A stretch of 64,000 bases of DNA from Ectobius pallidus. Taxonomy: Eukaryota; Arthropoda; Insecta; Blattodea; Ectobiidae. The notes under the pieces were generated by a model, which saw nothing but the letters and a program-made list of their open reading frames with translations, searched no databases and was not told the origin of the DNA. Position 1 is the stretch's first letter, and each line of letters opens with the position of its first letter. The stretch covers positions 152,227,042 through 152,291,041 of the forward strand of contig CAXKWD010000002.1 in assembly GCA_964059195.1 (NCBI GenBank). The letters run 5' to 3'. The position numbers and the translations under genes are program-made. Of this stretch, positions 34,840 through 43,396 are shown in pieces.

Positions 34840-35010
34840 TGAACCACAGATTATTGTCTCTGTTGGACATTACATGAGAATATTATAGGAGAAAAATTCC
34901 TCCGACACTGGGACTTGAACCCAGGACCTTTGGCTATTCGCGCCAATGCTCTACCAACTGAGCTAAGCCGGAGTTCAATTCACAGCGCCGGATGGAACCT
35001 CTCTCCTATG
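34840..35010 (-). repeat. tRNA-headed dispersed repeat, copy 1 (uninterrupted)
   Basis: This unit reads TTCATGAACCACAGATTATT, a GTCTCTGTTGGACATTACAT block, ATTATAGGAGAAAAATTCC, then a minus-strand tRNA-like sequence, then CACAGCGCCGGATGG and CTCTCTCCTATGAC. Parts recur at 41309-41640 and 52655-52835. It provides the empty-site reference for the insertion of the 35152-41308 element: CCACAGATT is uninterrupted here. Confidence 0.75.
34901..34972 (-). tRNA. tRNA-Phe(GAA)-like cloverleaf, probably a SINE head or pseudogene
   Basis: Read on the minus strand, the 72 bases give a 7-bp acceptor stem with one G-U and one mismatch, a classic D-arm (GCTCAGTTGGTAGAGC), a perfect 5-bp anticodon stem (TTGGC/GCCAA) and a perfect T-stem (CTGGG/CCCAG) with loop TTCAAGT. 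The anticodon triplet is GAA, but the base before it is C instead of the nearly universal T33. No oligo-T terminator follows closely. An identical 72-base copy lies at 41542-41613 with the same flanks, so this is a dispersed repeat, not a single-copy gene. Confidence 0.4.
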
Positions 35011-35151
35011 ACTGATTGCCCTAATGGTCTACCTCACAGACAGACAAGTTATGTCATATGCAGTACAGTGAGGCACACTAATTAGTGATTTTTGTGAACG
35101 GGCTCCCACTGTTATTGTGCAGTTGACATTCAAGATAGATATATGAACCAC

Positions 35152-35840
35152 TAGTCCAGTCAATGAATGCTCTAAAAGAGGTGTAGAGGGAAATGGAAGG
35201 AACACAATTTTTGACTATGGGACTTTGTTTGGACTAGTTAGGAGGTAAACATACTAAAAGTCCTCACTCCTAGGAGGTGAGCGGGGGGCAGGGGGGCCCT
35301 TAGAAGATCCCTTTTCTGTTTTTCGCTTATATCTCGGAAACTATGGGTCATGTCGATAATATTGCTCTATATAAAATTAAAGCTGACAAAATGGTCCACA
35401 AGATTGATTCTGTTAATGTTTTCGCTATCTCTTCTAGTTTCCGAGATATCCGCGCTCAAAGTTAGCTAATTTTGAAAAAAAATAAAAATGCCTCGTGTTT
35501 TTGGCCATATTTCATTAGCTAACTCTTCGGCCCTTCGTCCAACGAAAAAGTCCTAAGGAAGAAAGTTGTAGAGAATTAAATATCCTTCAAGAATATATGA
35601 TATTTTGCGTTTTATCTTTAACCGTTCATACGTTAAAGCAATTTTAACTTTATGTGTAAATTCCGGGATTTTGCAGAAAAACTTAACTTTCGTATTTTCC
35701 GTTATTCCACTGCTCTAACTCTATATAAAAGCCAATATATACATATTTATATGCATAAATAGTATGTACTATATATAAGTTGTACATAAAGGAATTAATA
35801 TGCATATATGTATTTTATAATAAATTTTCAAATAAAATAT
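35152..35840. repeat. Left long terminal inverted repeat of the XPG element
   Basis: It pairs with about 40610-41308 over its whole length, with small gaps. Blocks include GAGGTGAGCGGGGG, TTTTTCGCTTATATCTCG, CCGAGATATCCGCGCTCAAA and AAAGTTGTAGAG.ATTAAAT. The inner part is AT-rich with TATATA words. Confidence 0.88.
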
Positions 35841-35850
35841 ATGCCTATGC

Positions 35851-36029
35851 ATAGTCCACTCAATGAATGAATGGAGGGAAATGGAACACAATTTTTTACT
35901 TTGAGACTTTGTTTGGACTAGTTAGAAGTTAAACATACTAAAAACCCTCCATCCTAGGTGGTGAGCGGGGGACAGGGGGTCCGTAGAAGTTACCTTTTTT
36001 CGGTTTTTCTTTTATGTCTCAGATACTAT
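35851..36029. repeat. Internal direct copy of the element terminus
   Basis: It starts ATAGTCCACTCAATGAATG and follows the outer terminus block by block: AGGGAAATGGA, ACTTTGTTTGGACTAGTTAG, AACATACTAAAA, GGTGAGCGGGGGACAGGGG and TTTTATGTCTCAGATACTATGG. It stops exactly where coding sequence begins at about 36030. The gene's 5' half is therefore replaced by a second terminus. Confidence 0.8.
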
Positions 36030-36030
36030 G

Positions 36031-36301
36031 GTTATTTGGCAAAGAGGTTCCACGATATCTGCCATTTGTGATGGGTATGTCAATTTTGTGAAGAGTCACT
36101 ATCGTGGAAGGAGTATCACTGTAGTGTTTGATGGGTACACAAGCTCATCCTCAAGTACAAAGGTCGCTGATCAGCAAAGGCGGTACCGTCTCAGCAAGTC
36201 AGCCGACATACACTTCAATAAGGAGACAGTCATAACTGTGAAGCAGGAAGACTTCCTGTCAAATGCTCACAATAAAAGTCGGCTGATTAAGATGCTGGAG
36301 G
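36031..36301 (+). pseudogene. XPG/FEN1-like nuclease of the TIR element, N-terminal remaining part
   Basis: The frame is open from at least 36028 to the hAT insertion. It reads FVKSHYRGRSITVVFDGYTS and then QQRRYRLSKSADIHFN. VFDGY followed by a basic RR stretch matches the FEN1/XPG N-terminal nuclease region, where the Asp of VFDG (here at 36130-36132) binds metal. Upstream sequence containing the first catalytic Asp, which the sister gene has as VIDGG, is missing because a terminus copy abuts the frame. The frame continues without a shift at 39159 once the hAT and one TSD copy are discounted. Confidence 0.78.
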
Positions 36302-39150
36302 TAGTGATGGGAACCATTCGAATGAATTCATTCGAAATATTCGATTGTTAAAATCATTCGAAATGTTCGAGATGTTAAAAAAATCATTCGAATGATTTTG
36401 CTCTGCTCCAGACTAGGGTTAGAGCGCTTCGCTTACTGAACTGAAGTGTGAAAGCGAATGAATTCATTCGAATGCTTCTTCAACCTCTCGGAATCTGGCT
36501 TTTCGGCTCGTTCTCTCGTTCATTCGATTGTTTTCGTGTTCCATCGTGTCCCAGTTAGCAAAGCGTTCGGTAACTTCCATCTCTCCCATTCCAAGTGGGG
36601 ATGGCATGACGCAGAGCTAGTTTCAACCCCAGGCTACAAAATATATTTTGACAATAAAATAGCCGTTCTCTCGAATATTAAAAAGTTCAATTTTTCACAG
36701 ATTGTTCCTATTTTACATCCATCATTAGCTTCTACATGAAACATATGCATTTTCAAATGGATTATTTATTTGATTAATTACCGTATGTTATGAATTATGA
36801 TATTAAATACAGCCATTCAATTTTTATATTTGATGCATTTATAAGATTTTTAAGCAGTACCAACATTAGCTATTTACATAAATGCATATCTTCAACAACC
36901 TAAGCTATGAGTATTTACTATCTTACAAAGTTAATTATACCAGTCAAAAGTAATATTCTAAGTTATACTCGAGATCAGATTACTTAATCAGGAGGCAACA
37001 TTGCAACATGTTGTTTAGAGTCCATTTAGATATCAATCATAATTAATAATTCTATACCACATTGAACTGTTGAATTAGTTAACTGAGACATGTTCCAATT
37101 ACCTTCATATTTTATAAATTATCTAAGTAAGAGCATATTTTCCGCGACAAACTATAATATGGGTATACTAATTTAACCTTTTCACTTCTGTTGTTTCTAC
37201 TATTTTTGTCTAAAGATCTGCAGTGTTCCAACATGTCAGAGAACTGGCAACATCTCATTGATTTTAATGGTAATGCCACCAAAGTGGGAATGCTTGCATT
37301 TTTTCCCTTTTAAAATAAAAAAAATCATCCACCCCTAAAGGGTTGTGTTCAGAAGGTGAATGGACTTGCAGTCTTTTCAATTTCCACATCCTAATAAAGG
37401 GGAAAAAATTATGAAGAAAGGAAGGAAAAAAACCAGACCCCATCGCCAACCTACATGTGCTCAATCACGGCTCAGTTTACTCAGGCGGAAATACTCTTCG
37501 GCCAGGCTTTGCAGAGACCTTGAATTGCTTTTGTCGGTTCCTAATTATACAAGAAAATTATATATAAAACAACAAACATACTTCTTTATAAAATTAATAA
37601 TTATTGAGATACAGATTAAAGAGCCACGACCTATAGTACATGAAAATAGCATTGTACTAAACTTTATTCTACTGTTTATTAACTGAAATGTTCGTGTTAT
37701 TTCTTGTCTTGTTTTGATTCGTTGTCTTTGAACAGTTATGTCTGCATTTATGCAAAAATACTGCAATATGACGTAACACTACCTTCAGTATGCTATTATA
37801 ACACAGTAATAAAGTAAATAGTACTAAATTTGTTTCACATATGCTCTCACATACGTGTTATTGAATTTCTTAGTTAAACGAACGATGTCTACCCTATTAA
37901 ATAATAATTTGAAATCTTCAGATTTAAATAGATTTGGAGATCTTATCGAATTATAGATATAATTACTTTACAGCATCGCATATAACTGACAATATAGTTA
38001 TTCGGATTTCCGAACGTAATAAAATAAACTGAAGAATACACTGTACATAATCAATTTAATAACTTATTTACCTTAATTACTATTTATTAAACTTGAAAAT
38101 TTGAATGGACCTAATACTAAAATTAGATACATTTCATTTCGTTGTATTCAAATTTGGTCGTGAAAATATATTTATCTATTTTAGGCCTACTATTGTCTTT
38201 TTGTGTATTATATTTATCCTTCCATGCTTTAACTTCATATTACATATTACATCGCTTAATTAGGACTGTTGTCATTATGTTCTCTATTCATTGGGATTGA
38301 TAGGCCTATACAGTTATAATGATTATGATAATATTATTAGGTGAATAGTAACGATAAGTCGTGATAGCCTAAGTAAATATTCAATCCTTTGTGAATGGGA
38401 TATTAAAATTAACCTACGGCAAATGGTTTTTTGTAGTCAAAGATAATGATGCAAACTTATTTTTGTTATTAGGAAAGTCATATGAGCTTTTATTGCAAGA
38501 AAAAAGGATTGACTGGTATTTTATTTAAAATTGTAAGTCCAAAGAGAAAACTAATATGAACAGATTTTTTGTTATTTATGATTGATTTAAAGCTTTAAGA
38601 ACGTGTCTTGAAATTACATAATTTTTACTTTTTCGTAAATTGAAAAGTTATATTATTTTGTACTTGATTGTATTATGCTTGTTATTATTAAACACCACAG
38701 ATATGCAAATGCAAATAATAACTACGAAGTTGCCTGGTTATTGCTGCATTAAGCAATTTATATTTGTAGGACTTCAAGAAATTTCATGTTAGGCCTAATT
38801 TACTGTAGGCCTATTTACTACAGCACTTGTTCGAGACTACATGACTAAAATAATAAACATCTCTGGAGGCCGTGTTTGTTGTAAGCTGGCCGCATTGTTC
38901 TCTGCCGGAAATGTGCGCACTAAATTTAAATCTACCCGCTTTCGAATGCCAATGAAGTGAAGTGAGAACGGAAGATTTCATTCGAAAAATATTGAAGCTA
39001 GCGAATGAACATCTCGTAGGTTGCATGTAACTATCCCTCTATGAATAAAACACTTCGAATGAATTCATTCGAAATATTCATTCGAAATGTTTAGTTCTGC
39101 ATTCGAATGATCATTCGATTGTTAAAATCATTCGATTTTTCCCATCACTA
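36302..39150. mobile_element. hAT element, 2.85 kb, inserted in the nuclease ORF
   Basis: Both termini begin TAGTGATGGGAA. The 8-bp TSD GCTGGAGG is exact at 36294-36301 and 39151-39158. Subterminal regions carry dense ATTCGAAT-type words, many of them self-complementary. The body is AT-rich with no transposase I can recognise. A 93-codon frame (36458-36739) and a basic 108-codon frame (37360-37686) have no domain signature, so the element is probably non-autonomous. Confidence 0.93.
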
Positions 39151-39158
39151 GCTGGAGG

Positions 39159-40153
39159 TCGCACTACAGGCACATGGAGTCAGAACCCTTCAAGCACAGA
39201 ATGATGCGGATGTCCTCAGTGTAGACACGGCTGTGGAGTTGTCACGTACCACCGCTGTAGCTGTTGTTGGTGAGGATGTCGACCTAACAATCCTGTTGAT
39301 GGCCAAAACACCTGGTGACCAGGACATAAATTTCGTCAAGCCTGGACGTGGAAACATAAAACCTACACTGTTTTCTACCCAGGAGCTTCAGACCCAGGGG
39401 CTGCAAGACATACTATTTCTACATGCCTTCACTGGGTGCGATATCACCTCAGCAGCCTTCCGAAAGAGTAAGCTGGGATTTCTCAAACTGTATTTGAGGT
39501 CTCCAGATGTCCAGGGAGCAGCTGCAGTTTTCTCAGACCCTTCCTCAACAAAGGATGATATAGAGGAAGTTGGGAAAAAGTGTATTTTGAGGTGGTACGG
39601 GGCCCCACCTAAAGAGAAACGCTTACCGTTACCAATCCTTTGTAAAGTCTGTAGCCAATGTCAAACCAGACATCTCATGCCTCCCACCAACTGAGGGGGC
39701 AGCGAAACAACATTATCTGAGGACATATCACCAAGTCCAGATGTGGTTTGGTCATGAGCTGCCTCCTCAGATGTATGGGTGGGAGTTAACCACCAACAAA
39801 TTTCTATCCCCGGTGCACAGTGAGCAGCAGGCTGCACCGGATGAAATATTAAAATCTATTTTTTGTCGGTGCACAAAGGATTGTGCCACCACCAAATGCG
39901 GATGCAGAAAAGCATCTCTCAAGTGTTCCCCTACGTGCCAAAACTGCCAGGGGAACTGTCTTAATGGGGGCCCCTCTTGGACAATGAGGATGAAGAACTC
40001 GACATTGATCCTCTGCCGGTTATCCAAGAAGATGTATCTACAGATGTATCTTTCTCTACGGATAAAGAAGAAACCGACGCAGAACCCACCCCAGAACCAA
40101 GTTCCCATGACCAGCCAGGACCATCCCGCTCCAAGAGAGTCAGGAATATATAA
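39159..40153 (+). pseudogene. XPG/FEN1-like nuclease (C-terminal part) with CXC cysteine domain and acidic tail
   Basis: The frame enters as VALQAHGVRTLQAQNDADVL, giving the acidic pair, then VAVVGEDVDLTILLM (GED.D, about 39272-39283) and LHAFTGCDITSAAF (GCD, 39440-39442). These match the Asp/Glu clusters of FEN1/XPG PIN nucleases in order and spacing. The frame ends at 39692-39694. A second frame, from a shift near 39,625, carries TEGAAKQHYLRTYHQVQMW and then a CXC cluster (CRC...C....CGC......C...C..C...C, about 39,865-39,963), as in tesmin/TSO1-like DNA-binding domains. A further shift gives an acidic tail (DNEDEELDID) ending SRSKRVRNI and stop at 40151-40153. At least two frameshifts, so this copy is dead. 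Confidence 0.82.
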
Positions 40154-40609
40154 TAATTATTTTACTAAAAGGTGTAAATATATTATTAAATTAAACGTAA
40201 CACAGTTTCAAAGGAACATTTACGAGTTAATGTGTTAATAAAAAAGTTATGTACAAATTGTTCTTGACTCTGGAATTACCCTACCCCAATGCCTTTGCGG
40301 AGCGAATGTACAGTTAATATATATTATGTTAACTGTGTATTATATATAATATACATTGTATACAAGTATTATTGCCTATGAAGGGGGTTATTATGGCTCC
40401 AAAATAACAATAAAGATTCAGCGATCCTCGATAAATTGTCAACTTTGAGTACTATCAGAGATTTCGATCATATATATATATATATAGTAATTGTATTTAT
40501 GTAGGGGTAGGAGGTGGAGCTCTCAAAGTGGCTCCATTAGATTCGGGGTGTGGAAAATAGTTTTAAACTACACCAAACAATAAATTCATCAATTCTACAC
40601 CAAACAATA
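40154..40609. other. 3' untranslated part of the XPG element
   Basis: AT-rich, with (AT)n at 40470-40484. It lies between the gene's stop and the right inverted repeat, and nothing coding was seen. Confidence 0.55.
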
Positions 40610-41308
40610 TTAATTTTGAAAATATAGTATAAATACTTATATATACATATAATTTCTTTATGTGCCACATATATAGTATATACTATGTATACATGTAAAT
40701 ATATACATATAACTATATATCATACGTGTATATTGGATTTTATATAGAGTTTGAGCAGTGGAACAACGAAAAATACACAAGTTAAGGATTTTCTACAAAA
40801 TCCCGGAATTTATACATAAAGTTAAAATTGCTTTAAGGTTTGAACGGTTTAAGATAAAGCGCAAAGTATCATATATTCTTAAAGGACATTTAATTCTCTA
40901 CAACCTTTGTCCTTATGACTCTTTTGTAGGACGAAGGGCCGAAGAGTTAGCTAATGATATATGGCATGAACCGCGAGGCAATTTTATTTTTTTTCAAAAT
41001 TAGCTAACTTTGAGCGCGGATATCTCGAAAACTAGGAGAGATAGCGAAAACATTAATAGAATAAATCTTGTGGACCATTTTGTCAGCTTTAATTTTGTAT
41101 AGAGCAATATTATCGCTAGGACCCATAGTTCCCGAGATATAAGCGAAAAACTGAAAAATGGATCTTCTGAGGGCCCCCCTGTCCCCCGCTCACCTCCTAG
41201 GAGTGAGGACTTTTAGTATGTTTACCTCCTAACTAGTCCAAACAAAGTCCCAAAGTCAAAAATTGTGTTCCTTCCATTTCCCTCTACAACTTTTCATTGA
41301 CTGGACTA
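40610..41308. repeat. Right long terminal inverted repeat of the XPG element
   Basis: Reverse complement of 35152-35840, ending TTCATTGACTGGACTA at 41308. Confidence 0.88.
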
Positions 41309-41645
41309 CACAGATTATTGTCTCTGTTGGACATTACATGAGAATATTATAGGAGAAAAATTCCTCCGACACTGGAACTTGAACCCAGGACTTTGTTTTT
41401 TTGTTTAAAACGTTTTTTATGTGAACAACAATGTTGGTTGTTTTAAACGTGTTTTTTTTTAAGTTTTTTATGTTTACAACAATGTTGTTTGTTTAAAAAA
41501 AGTCATAGGAGAGAGGTTCCATCCGGCGCTGTGAATTGAACTCCGGCTTAGCTCAGTTGGTAGAGCATTGGCGCGAATAGCCAAAGGTCCTGGGTTCAAG
41601 TCCCAGTGTCGGAGGAATTTTTCTCCTATAATATTCTTCTATATA
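41309..41645. repeat. tRNA-headed dispersed repeat, inverted pair around a T-rich insert
   Basis: First comes a minus-oriented piece (41309-41389) that runs into the tRNA-like part and breaks off at ACCCAGGAC. A T-rich block with GAACAACAATGTTGGTTG (41390-41500) follows. Then a complete plus-oriented copy (41502-41640) begins GTCATAGGAGAGAGGTTCC. The T-rich block recurs at 41800-41885. Confidence 0.7.
41542..41613 (+). tRNA. tRNA-Phe(GAA)-like cloverleaf, second copy
   Basis: The same 72 bases as the minus-strand copy at 34901-34972, including all stems and the C at position 33. Because flanks on both sides are also shared, it is part of the repeat. If either is transcribed, polymerase III internal promoters (A-box TAGCTCAGTTGG, B-box GGTTCAAGTCC) are intact. 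Confidence 0.4.
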
Positions 41646-41731
41646 AGAGTATTTAATAAGGAATCAAATGACAACACAGTAGAATTTCATAGCTCCGATA
41701 TTTCAGCCTTGCAGCTTGGGGAATAGTAATC

Positions 41732-41990
41732 AGGGTTGGAAAAAAAACATGCTTTTTTTTTTTTTTAACTTTTTTTTTGTTTAAAACATGTTTTTTTCAG
41801 TTTAAAACGTTTTTTATGTGAACAACAATGTTGGTTGTTTTAAACGTGTTTTTTTATGTTTACAACAATGTTGTTTGTTTAAAAAGTTTAAATGGTTCAT
41901 TTTGTTTAAAACAACCATTTTAATGTATAGGGCCTATTATATATATATATATATATATACAAGGTTGAAATGTTTAAAACATTTTAAACA
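41732..41990. mobile_element. hAT-like terminus with GTTTAAAAC arrays
   Basis: CAGGGTTGGAAAAAAAACAT at 41732 resembles hAT termini of the CAGGGTTGG class. It is followed by repeated GTTTAAAAC/GTTTTAAAC words to about 42,000 and an (AT)n run at 41939-41960. I did not find the matching right end, so the extent is uncertain. Confidence 0.4.
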
Positions 41991-41994
41991 ATTT

Positions 41995-42560
41995 GTTTTA
42001 AACATTTTTTTGCATATGTTCATAACACTTTTTAATTGGGTGTTAAATTTAATTATGCAGATAATTTACATTTTGTCAAGCCAATGACACCCTGTGCTAA
42101 GATGTTCAAGATTTACGAGTCGTAGACTTAATAGTATTTTAAAATACATTTTGTACCAGCAGTATTTGTTTATGATTTAATAGTTCATGATTAATAAAAA
42201 ATAATACAAACTACTGTTTAATTACTGCCTTTACTGCTCAACTGATGATTGACTTTCACCATGATTTACGTGGCCTTAGCCGCCTTACATTATCAAACTT
42301 ACAAACTTACAAGGAAAAAAATTCAAATCAATTACTCGAAATCAGAAACTGGAAGTTGGCGGCAGAGGATAGAGAAGTCTGGAGGAAAAGGATACAAAAG
42401 GCACCACCTCACATGATTTTCTGGTATTCTGGCCCTAGTTTTTTTTTCTGTTTACAACACTAACAGGGTGTCACTGACTTGACAAAATGTAAATTGTCTT
42501 CATAATTAAATGTAACACGCAATTAAAAAATGATTTAAACATATGCTAAAAAAAATGTGC
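41995..42560. repeat. Inverted repeat pair of about 95 bp around a small ORF
   Basis: 41995-42095 and 42465-42560 are inverted copies (shared words GCATATGTT, TTTTTAATTG, AATTTACATTTTGTCAAG, TGACACC). Between them, a frame (42245-42463) contains RNWKLAAEDREVWRKRI. This resembles the W..LA.DR..WR ending found in some non-LTR retrotransposon proteins, but the match is short. Confidence 0.55.
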
Positions 42561-42561
42561 C

Positions 42562-42668
42562 TATAATTTTTGGATGATCTCATAAGGCTATATTTTCACT
42601 AATACTTAACACAAACAATATATCTTATCATTTAAATGAGGGAAGTTCGAAGTTTTGTAGTGAATATA
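42562..42668. repeat. Inverted repeat arm, partner at 46305-46415
   Basis: It reads TAATTTTTGGATGATCTCAT, then TATTTTCACTAATACTTAAC, then GAAGTTTTGTAGTGAA. The inverse complement of 46305-46415 matches with about 83% identity by eye. The pair encloses the mariner relic and the palindromic element. Confidence 0.7.
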
Positions 42669-42890
42669 GATGTACTCTATATGAGCCCCGTGTGCAATGC
42701 GCCACACGTCCAGGCGGTGTTCCCATTCATGCCAAACTCTCTCAACCTTGTCTTGTGCGACGTTCCCGATGGCTGCGGTCTTTTCTTTGATTAGTGATAA
42801 TGTATAATATTTTTTCCCCTATAATATAGACAAACTGACCTGGAGAAAAAACCGTTTATTTTTACAAAACAATACTTTTCCTACTTTTCA

Positions 42891-43314
42891 ACATAATCCC
42901 CATCAACATTTATGCACTCGTCCCAACGGGTTACTACCTTTTTTATACCGGCTGCAAAGAACTCTTTGTCTTGGTGTCGGAGCCAATTTCCCAATTTCCC
43001 ATTTCTTGACATCCTCGTTATCCTGGAACTTCTTCCCACGTAATGCCTCCTTCAGTGGAGCAAACAATTCGAGTTTCAAGTGAGGAATTTGCGACTTCAA
43101 CAGGTCGGCCAGAACGGTGTACGTCAGTCACTGATTCTCGACCACTTTTGAACTGTTCTACCCACTTGTAAAAATTTCCAAGGTTCATACAACTTGCACC
43201 GTACACTTTAGTAATTCTAGAGTATATATTAGCTGGTTTTTCACCTTCAGCAATCAAAAAACGAATCACAGAACGTTGTTCAACCAATGTGGAATTTTCA
43301 AGAAGACCCGACAT
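42891..43314 (-). pseudogene. mariner transposase with N- and C-termini joined, DD core missing
   Basis: From 43314 the minus strand reads SGLLENSTLVEQRSVIRFL, then CMNLGNFYKWVEQFKSG and HRSGRPVEVANSSLETRI. This is the bipartite HTH N-terminus of a mariner-family transposase, all in frame. At about 43,085 it jumps directly to LFAPLKEALRGKKFQDNEDV. A one-frame shift then gives NWLRHQDKEFFAAGIKKVV and RWDECINVDGDYVEK with the stop at 42891-42893, the normal C-terminus. The catalytic part between is deleted. No convincing inverted ends were found around it. Confidence 0.85.
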
Positions 43315-43396
43315 CGTTAAACTTAAGATCCATCAGCTGATTAGAACTCATCCCAATGATGCCAACTTAAATCCTAAATGTATCAAACTTGTACTA

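Larger units (their letters stand above)
35152..41308. mobile_element. Academ-like TIR transposon with XPG/FEN1-type nuclease gene, 6.16 kb, TSD CAC
   Basis: Both ends begin TAGTCCAGTCAATGAA, and inverted arms of about 690 bp continue (35152-about 35840 and about 40610-41308). CAC is duplicated at 35149-35151 and 41309-41311. The flanking repeat also exists uninterrupted at 34853-34870 and, inverted, at 52785-52830, where CCACAGATT is intact, so the target site is certain. The element carries a gene for a PIN/XPG-like nuclease plus CXC domain (36031-40153), split by a hAT. No DDE transposase is visible. Assignment to Academ rests on the XPG-like nuclease and the 3-bp TSD and is an inference. 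Confidence 0.82.

Noticed and set aside
36458..37686. 93- and 108-codon frames inside the 36302-39150 hAT
   Set aside because: No BED finger, DDE or hATC motif. I take them as chance frames.
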